Assembly: GCF_002250565.1 (NCBI RefSeq)
Contig: NZ_NMVJ01000001.1
Span: 434,001-498,000, forward strand
Reading direction: 5' to 3'
From: Parenemella sanctibonifatiensis
GTDB lineage: Bacteria > Actinomycetota > Actinomycetes > Propionibacteriales > Propionibacteriaceae
Length of the DNA: 64,000 nt
Both the position numbers and the translations under genes were made by a program. The notes under the pieces are model-generated. The model was given only the letters and a program-made list of their open reading frames with translations. It made no database searches and was not told the origin of the DNA. Position 1 is the first letter of the stretch. Every line of letters starts with the position of its first letter. Positions 59,655-64,000 of this stretch are shown here, in pieces.

Positions 59655-61361
59655 ATGCGAAACGTTCGCAAGGGCGCCTTGGCTGCTGTCGCGGCTATGG
59701 CCCTGGCCTTCACTGCCGCTTGCACGCCTGCCGACAACGGCACCGGCGGCAACAACGGCGGCAACGGCGGCGGCAACGGTGGTGGCAACACCCACACCGA
59801 GCTGGCCGAGCCCCAGATCAACGAGACCCCCTACGACCAGGTCAAGGACGGCGGCACCTTCACCACCGCGATCGGTGAGATCACCCCGCAGTGGAACATG
59901 TTCCACGGCAACATGACCACCGACACCTCGACGCTGTGGCAGTGGTACAACCCGCAGATGGCCTTCTACACCCCCGAGGGTGAGTGGTCGTTCAACGAGA
60001 ACTACCTCACCGACGTGCAGGCCGAGGAGAACGAAGACGGCACCATCGTCACCTACACGATCCGCGAGGAAGCCGTCTTCAACGACGGTACTCCGATCGA
60101 CTGGACCGCCTTCGAGGCTGTCTGGAAGGGCAACAGCGGCCAGGAGGGCTACAACGCCAACTCCACCGACGGCTACGACAAGATCGAGTCGGTCACCGCT
60201 GGCGAGAACGACAAGCAGGCCGTGGTCACCTTCGGCACCCCGTGGCCGTGGTGGAAGGGTCTGTTCAACAACATCCTGCACCCCGCCGCCGCCGAGGTGG
60301 ACGTCTTCGAGCAGGGCTACGTGGACAACCCGCACCCGGAATGGGGCGCCGGCCCGTACAAGCTCGAGAGCGTGGACCAGGCTTCTGGCACCGTGACCTT
60401 CGTCCCCAACGAGAAGTGGTGGGGCGACCCGGGTAAGCTCGAGAAGCGCATCTTCCGCCAAATGGAGTCCGAGGCCACCATCAACGCCTTCCTCAACGGT
60501 GAGATCGACGCCGCCGGTGTGGGTTCGGCTGACTACTACGCTCGCGTTGCCGAGCGTGGCGACGAGTTCGAGATCCGGACCGCTTCGCGTCCGGCGACCT
60601 TCCTCCTCACCCTCAACTCCGACAGCCCGAACCTGTCCGATGTCGAGGTCCGCAAGTCCATCGCCATGGGCATCAACCGTGAGCAGTTCGCCCAGGTCCG
60701 CTTCCAGGGTCTGAACTACACCGAGACTCCTCCCGGCTCCTTCACCCTGTTCCCGTGGCAGGAGGGCTACAAGGACTCCTTCGGCGAGCTCGCTCCCTAC
60801 GATCCCGATGCCGCCAAGGCCAACCTTGAGGCCGCGGGCTACACCCTGAACGGTGAGGGCATCTACGAGAAGGACGGCCAGCCGCTGTCGCTGAACTACC
60901 CGATCTTCGGCGACTCGCAGCTGAACCGGAACACCGCCCAGGCCATGCAGGCCATGATGCAGCAGATCGGCGTCAAGGTGAACGTTCTCGAGAAGCCCAG
61001 CTCGGACTTCTCCAGCACGATCGCGGCGAAGGACTTCGACTTCCTGCTGTCCGGCTTCGCCTCCTCCGACCCGTTCGGTGTGGCGTACTTCTGCCAGATC
61101 TACTGCTCCGACAGCTCGCTGAACAACTCGGGCACCGGTTCGGCGGAGATGGACGCCAAGATCGACGAGGTGGCAACCCTGCCGACCGCTGAGGAGCAGA
61201 TCGCTGCTGCCAACGAGCTCGAGACCGAGCTGCTCAGCAGCTTCGGCCTGCTGCCGATGTTCGGTGGCCCGATCATCGTCGCTGTGAAGCCCGGTCTCGC
61301 CAACTACGGCGCCGGCATCTTCTACACCGGCCCGGTCGAGAACGTCGGTTGGACCGAGTGA
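59655..61361 (+). CDS. Peptide-type ABC importer substrate-binding lipoprotein
   Basis: 568-aa family 5 extracellular binding protein. Signal peptide with lipobox FTAAC (about residue 23), a Gly/Asn-rich linker, then the two-lobe domain: VKDGGTFTTAIGEITPQWNM, FNDGTPIDWTAFEAVW, WGAGPYKLESVD, VRKSIAMGINREQFAQ and FVSTMFGGP-like end (here LLPMFGGPIIVAVKP). AAGGAAGCGAAG precedes the ATG. It captures the substrate outside for the DppB/C permeases. A strong terminator follows. Codon use is strongly biased to C-ending codons, a sign of high expression. Confidence 0.93.
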   Translation: MRNVRKGALAAVAAMALAFTAACTPADNGTGGNNGGNGGGNGGGNTHTELAEPQINETPYDQVKDGGTFTTAIGEITPQWNMFHGNMTTDTSTLWQWYNPQMAFYTPEGEWSFNENYLTDVQAEENEDGTIVTYTIREEAVFNDGTPIDWTAFEAVWKGNSGQEGYNANSTDGYDKIESVTAGENDKQAVVTFGTPWPWWKGLFNNILHPAAAEVDVFEQGYVDNPHPEWGAGPYKLESVDQASGTVTFVPNEKWWGDPGKLEKRIFRQMESEATINAFLNGEIDAAGVGSADYYARVAERGDEFEIRTASRPATFLLTLNSDSPNLSDVEVRKSIAMGINREQFAQVRFQGLNYTETPPGSFTLFPWQEGYKDSFGELAPYDPDAAKANLEAAGYTLNGEGIYEKDGQPLSLNYPIFGDSQLNRNTAQAMQAMMQQIGVKVNVLEKPSSDFSSTIAAKDFDFLLSGFASSDPFGVAYFCQIYCSDSSLNNSGTGSAEMDAKIDEVATLPTAEEQIAAANELETELLSSFGLLPMFGGPIIVAVKPGLANYGAGIFYTGPVENVGWTE

Positions 61362-61406
61362 TCGAGTGACCGTGCTCGGATCCCAGTGATCCGAAACACC
61401 ATGCGC

Positions 61407-61444
61407 GAGGGCGCCGGGGATCTCCCCGGCGCCCTCGTCGTTTT
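61407..61444 (+). terminator. Rho-independent terminator of the ABC importer operon
   Basis: Near-perfect 13-14-bp stem GAGGGCGCCGGGGA / TCCCCGGCGCCCTC followed by GTCGTTTT, 46 nt after the binding-protein stop. Confidence 0.9.
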
Positions 61445-61469
61445 CCTGCCCCGACCGGTCCATGCATGC

Positions 61470-61475
61470 CATAGT
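61470..61475 (+). promoter_or_regulatory. Leaderless -10 box of the second binding-protein gene
   Basis: CATAGT ends 6 nt before the GTG at 61482 and lies just after the terminator. Confidence 0.4.
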
Positions 61476-61481
61476 GGGGGC

Positions 61482-63149
61482 GTGATGTTTGACGGGATCA
61501 ATCGCCGTACGCTGCTCGGCCTGGCTGCGGCCGCGGTGGTCACGACGGTGGTCGGCTGCAGCGATCCGGGATCGGAACCGCCACCGCGTCGCCCCTCGGT
61601 CGTGATGCCCGACGAGGATGTCACCCGCGCCGAACCCAAGGACCTCCGCGTCGGCGCCGGCGAACTGCGCCTGCAGGTGCGCGGTCTGCCCTCGACCTGG
61701 AATCCGCTGCACAGCGACGGTCCGCGCGCCAGTCAGACCCCGATCCTCTCGGCCGTGATGCCGCAGTACTTCCACTTCTCCGCCCGCGCCGAACCGAGCC
61801 CCAACCCCGACTATCTGGTCGAGGCCATCGCATCCGAGGACGCCACCCAGGTCCGGTTCGAGCTCAACCCCGACGCGGTCTGGGGTGACGGCGCGCCGCT
61901 GACCTCCGAGGACTGGGTGGCGACCTGGCGAGCCATGTCCGGTCAGCTCGGTGACGTACGCCGGCGTACCGGGCTGGGCTGGGAGCGGATCACCGAGGTC
62001 CGCGCCGACGGCGCCACCGGCGTCGAGTTCAGCTTCGATGCGCCCTTCCCGGCATGGCCGGGTCTGCTGCGTACGCCGCTGCGCGCCAGCGCGATCGGCA
62101 ATTCGGGCGCGTTCAACGAGGGTTGGTCCGAGCTCGCACCTGCCATGCAGGCAGGCCCCTTCCAGGTCGCCCAGGTCACGGAGGACCGGGTGGTGCTCAG
62201 TCCCAACATGCGCTGGTGGGGCATCGAACCGGCCCTGCTGCGGGTCACCTTCAAGGTGATGGACGACGAGGACGCGGCGGCGGCGTACAGCACCAACGAG
62301 ATCGACGTCCTGGAGATCGACACCGACACCCAAGCCCTGACCCGCGCCCGGGAGGTCAGCAACGGCACCATCCGCCGCGCGGCCGGCCAGACCGCCCGGC
62401 AGCTGCTGCTCAACACCGCCAGTCCTCAACTGGCCGATGTCGCGGTGCGCCTGGCAGTGCTGCGGTCGATCGATCGCGACGAGATCGCGGTGTCGGACCT
62501 GTCCGGGCTGGAGCCGGTCACCGCGCACGGCAACACGATCTTCACCGCCAACCAGACCGGCTATGTCGACCATTCCGAGCTGGCCCGGTTTGATCCGGAG
62601 GCAGCCGGGCTTGAGCTGGATGCGGCCGGGCTGGCGCGCGGCGCTGACGGCGTCCGCACCCTCAACGGTCAGCCGTGGAAGCTGCGGGTGCTGCTGCCCG
62701 AGGGCGATCCGCTCGCTGAGAACGAGGGCCTGCAACTGCAGCGGATGCTGTCCGAGGCCGGAGCCGAGGTGGAGTTGGTGACCGAGCCCGAGCCTCGGGT
62801 ACGCGAACGGCTGGCCAGTGGCGAGTTCGAGTTGGCGGCGCGGCTGCGGACGGTGGATGCGATGCCGACCGCGACGGTCGCGGCCCGATTCGACGACGGC
62901 GGCGACTTGGCCGCGACGGCGCTGCAGCACGAGGGCTTGGCGGCTGAGCTGGAGGCGCTGCGGCAGGCGCCGACACTGGCTGACCAGGCCGCGGCCGCCA
63001 ACCGGGCCGACGAGATCCTGTGGCGGGAAGGTGCCTGCGCGCCGCTCTACAGCGCCCCGCAGTTGGTCGGCGTACGCCAGACCGTGGTCAACATCGGTGC
63101 CATGGGATTTGCCACCGTCGACTGGACCCAGGTCGGCTACACCGGCTGA
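61482..63149 (+). CDS. Second family 5 binding protein, twin-arginine lipoprotein
   Basis: 555 aa. The N-terminus FDGINRRTLLGLAAAAVVTT then VVGC combines a twin-arginine motif with a lipobox, so export by the Tat pathway as a lipoprotein is likely, unlike the Sec-type neighbour. The domain matches SBP family 5: GELRLQVRGLPSTWNPLH, VWGDGAPLTSEDWVATW, QAGPFQVAQVTED, VRLAVLRSIDRDEIA and WREGACAPLYSAPQLVG. It is divergent in sequence from the upstream protein, separated by a terminator and its own promoter, and no permease follows. It may hand a different substrate to the same importer. An ATG at 61485 is an equal alternative. Confidence 0.88.
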   Translation: MMFDGINRRTLLGLAAAAVVTTVVGCSDPGSEPPPRRPSVVMPDEDVTRAEPKDLRVGAGELRLQVRGLPSTWNPLHSDGPRASQTPILSAVMPQYFHFSARAEPSPNPDYLVEAIASEDATQVRFELNPDAVWGDGAPLTSEDWVATWRAMSGQLGDVRRRTGLGWERITEVRADGATGVEFSFDAPFPAWPGLLRTPLRASAIGNSGAFNEGWSELAPAMQAGPFQVAQVTEDRVVLSPNMRWWGIEPALLRVTFKVMDDEDAAAAYSTNEIDVLEIDTDTQALTRAREVSNGTIRRAAGQTARQLLLNTASPQLADVAVRLAVLRSIDRDEIAVSDLSGLEPVTAHGNTIFTANQTGYVDHSELARFDPEAAGLELDAAGLARGADGVRTLNGQPWKLRVLLPEGDPLAENEGLQLQRMLSEAGAEVELVTEPEPRVRERLASGEFELAARLRTVDAMPTATVAARFDDGGDLAATALQHEGLAAELEALRQAPTLADQAAAANRADEILWREGACAPLYSAPQLVGVRQTVVNIGAMGFATVDWTQVGYTG

Positions 63150-63173
63150 GGCGGCTCCCGTCGGCGTACGCCC

Positions 63174-64000
63174 TCAGCGCAGCCCGGCGGCCGTCAGTGC
63201 CGCAGTGGTGCCCTGGATGACGCTGCCGAGTTCGCCGCGCTGTTGCTGCAGCACCGGGGCGACCGGGCCGCCGATGCGGGCGATCCGGTGTTCCAGGAAG
63301 GCAAGTTCGGTGACCGCTTCGATCAGGCTCTTGGCGTCAGCGCGGGCCGGTTTGGGGAGCGACTTCAGGTGGTCACGGCGACCCTTCAGCGAGGACATCC
63401 AGCTCACCTCCTGGGCGCTGATGAGGCCCACCTCAGCCATCTTGGGCAGTTCGGCGGCGATCAGCCGGCCCTCGTGGCGGCGAGCAAACCAGGCGATGAC
63501 GGCCAACGCGACCAGCACGACGAAGGTGAACGCCTTGACCAGATAGAACAGCGTCATGTCATCCGAGGTCCCCGCCGCGACGGCGGCGCCGTTGTGGATG
63601 CCGTGCAGCAGCACCGCGACGGCGTACCCACCGACACCGCAGCCGATCCGGGCCAGCACGCTGCGCCGATTCATGGCAAACCAGATGCCGAGCGAGAAGC
63701 ACATCGTGTAGAGGCCGTGTCCCAGCGCGGAGCCGCCGATGCGGATCGAGGCGAGTTCGGCGGACTGGTCAAAGGTGGTGGTGCTGGCGATGTAGAGCTG
63801 GTCCTCCAGGAAGGAGAAGCCGGCGCCGACCAGGACGCCGTAGATGACCCCGTCGGTCAACGCGTTGAACTCGAACCGGCCTCGCTTGCCGGCCACCAGC
63901 AGCAGGATGAACAGGCCCTTGGTGAACTCCTCGACCACCGGCGCCTGCAGCCAGATCCCTGCCTCCGGGGTGGGCGCCAGGAATGGCGTCATCAGCGTGA
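63174..64000 (-). CDS. PrsW-type intramembrane metalloprotease (5' end outside window)
   Basis: At least 272 aa; no stop codon lies before the window edge, so the N-terminus is probably missing. Seen: APVVEEFTKGLFILLLV (the first EE motif with Lys), GFSFLEDQLY (second Glu), SALGHGLYTMC and LLHGIHNGA (metal His motifs), spaced over several TM helices; the last 100 residues are cytosolic and helical. The layout is that of PrsW/CPBP-like proteases that cut membrane-bound regulators. It converges with the Tat lipoprotein. Confidence 0.88.
   Translation of the reverse strand, partial: TLMTPFLAPTPEAGIWLQAPVVEEFTKGLFILLLVAGKRGRFEFNALTDGVIYGVLVGAGFSFLEDQLYIASTTTFDQSAELASIRIGGSALGHGLYTMCFSLGIWFAMNRRSVLARIGCGVGGYAVAVLLHGIHNGAAVAAGTSDDMTLFYLVKAFTFVVLVALAVIAWFARRHEGRLIAAELPKMAEVGLISAQEVSWMSSLKGRRDHLKSLPKPARADAKSLIEAVTELAFLEHRIARIGGPVAPVLQQQRGELGSVIQGTTAALTAAGLR

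Noticed and set aside
59607-62930. 1107-codon minus-strand frame opposite the two binding-protein genes
   Set aside because: It spans two separate genes and a terminator, has no motifs, and both plus-strand proteins are clear family members.

Overview
The window comes from a high-GC actinobacterium. The frequent GTACG-containing codons and spacers, the many leaderless GTG/ATG starts with a TANNNT box 6-8 nt upstream, and the gene content (protein O-mannosyltransferase/rsmI pair, DUF501-ftsB-eno-mazG-mfd block, short-form gnd) fit the Propionibacteriales; family Propionibacteriaceae is an inference.

Layout. 1-10 kb: end of a Gly-rich protein, an S49 protease, a lipoprotein, a Bax-inhibitor-1 protein, a tRNA with anticodon UAA, an HpcH/HpaI aldolase, 6-phosphogluconate dehydrogenase and a self-regulated tetR/ABC exporter operon. 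10-18 kb: conserved core DUF501-ftsB-eno-mazG-SurA-like-mfd. 18-44 kb: accessory segment between mfd and pth. It holds a membrane-anchored GH31 with the sulfoquinovosidase residue set, a response-regulator relic, three alpha/beta-hydrolases, a P-loop kinase and a frameshifted methyltransferase lying between two ~195-bp direct repeats, and then an 18-kb, eight-gene, tightly coupled operon. 44-55 kb: core again (pth, rplY, prs, glmU, tRNA-Gln, tetR, marR, ispE, rsmA, tatD, PMT, rsmI). 55-64 kb: a peptide-type ABC importer operon with its binding protein, an orphan Tat-type binding lipoprotein and a PrsW-type protease cut by the window end.

The best candidate for an uncharacterised system is 26046-44007 (minus strand). 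In transcription order it encodes a DPF-motif membrane protein, a secreted/membrane VWA protein, a large tubulin-like GTPase, a three-TM helical protein, a protein with HRDC-like and fibronectin-like modules, a GTPase-associated protein (GAP1-like), a cytosolic VWA protein and a zinc-ribbon P-loop GTPase. Most junctions are stop/start overlaps, so the proteins are probably made in balance and work as one membrane-linked machine. Such families have been linked by comparative genomics to predicted conflict/signalling systems; the function here is unknown.

A second layer is a set of dispersed intergenic palindromes: six copies around a CGCCCCAGCGG core, long hairpins near eno and near 23.9 kb, a third pair at 6.6 and 24.2 kb, and a lone long hairpin upstream of rplY.
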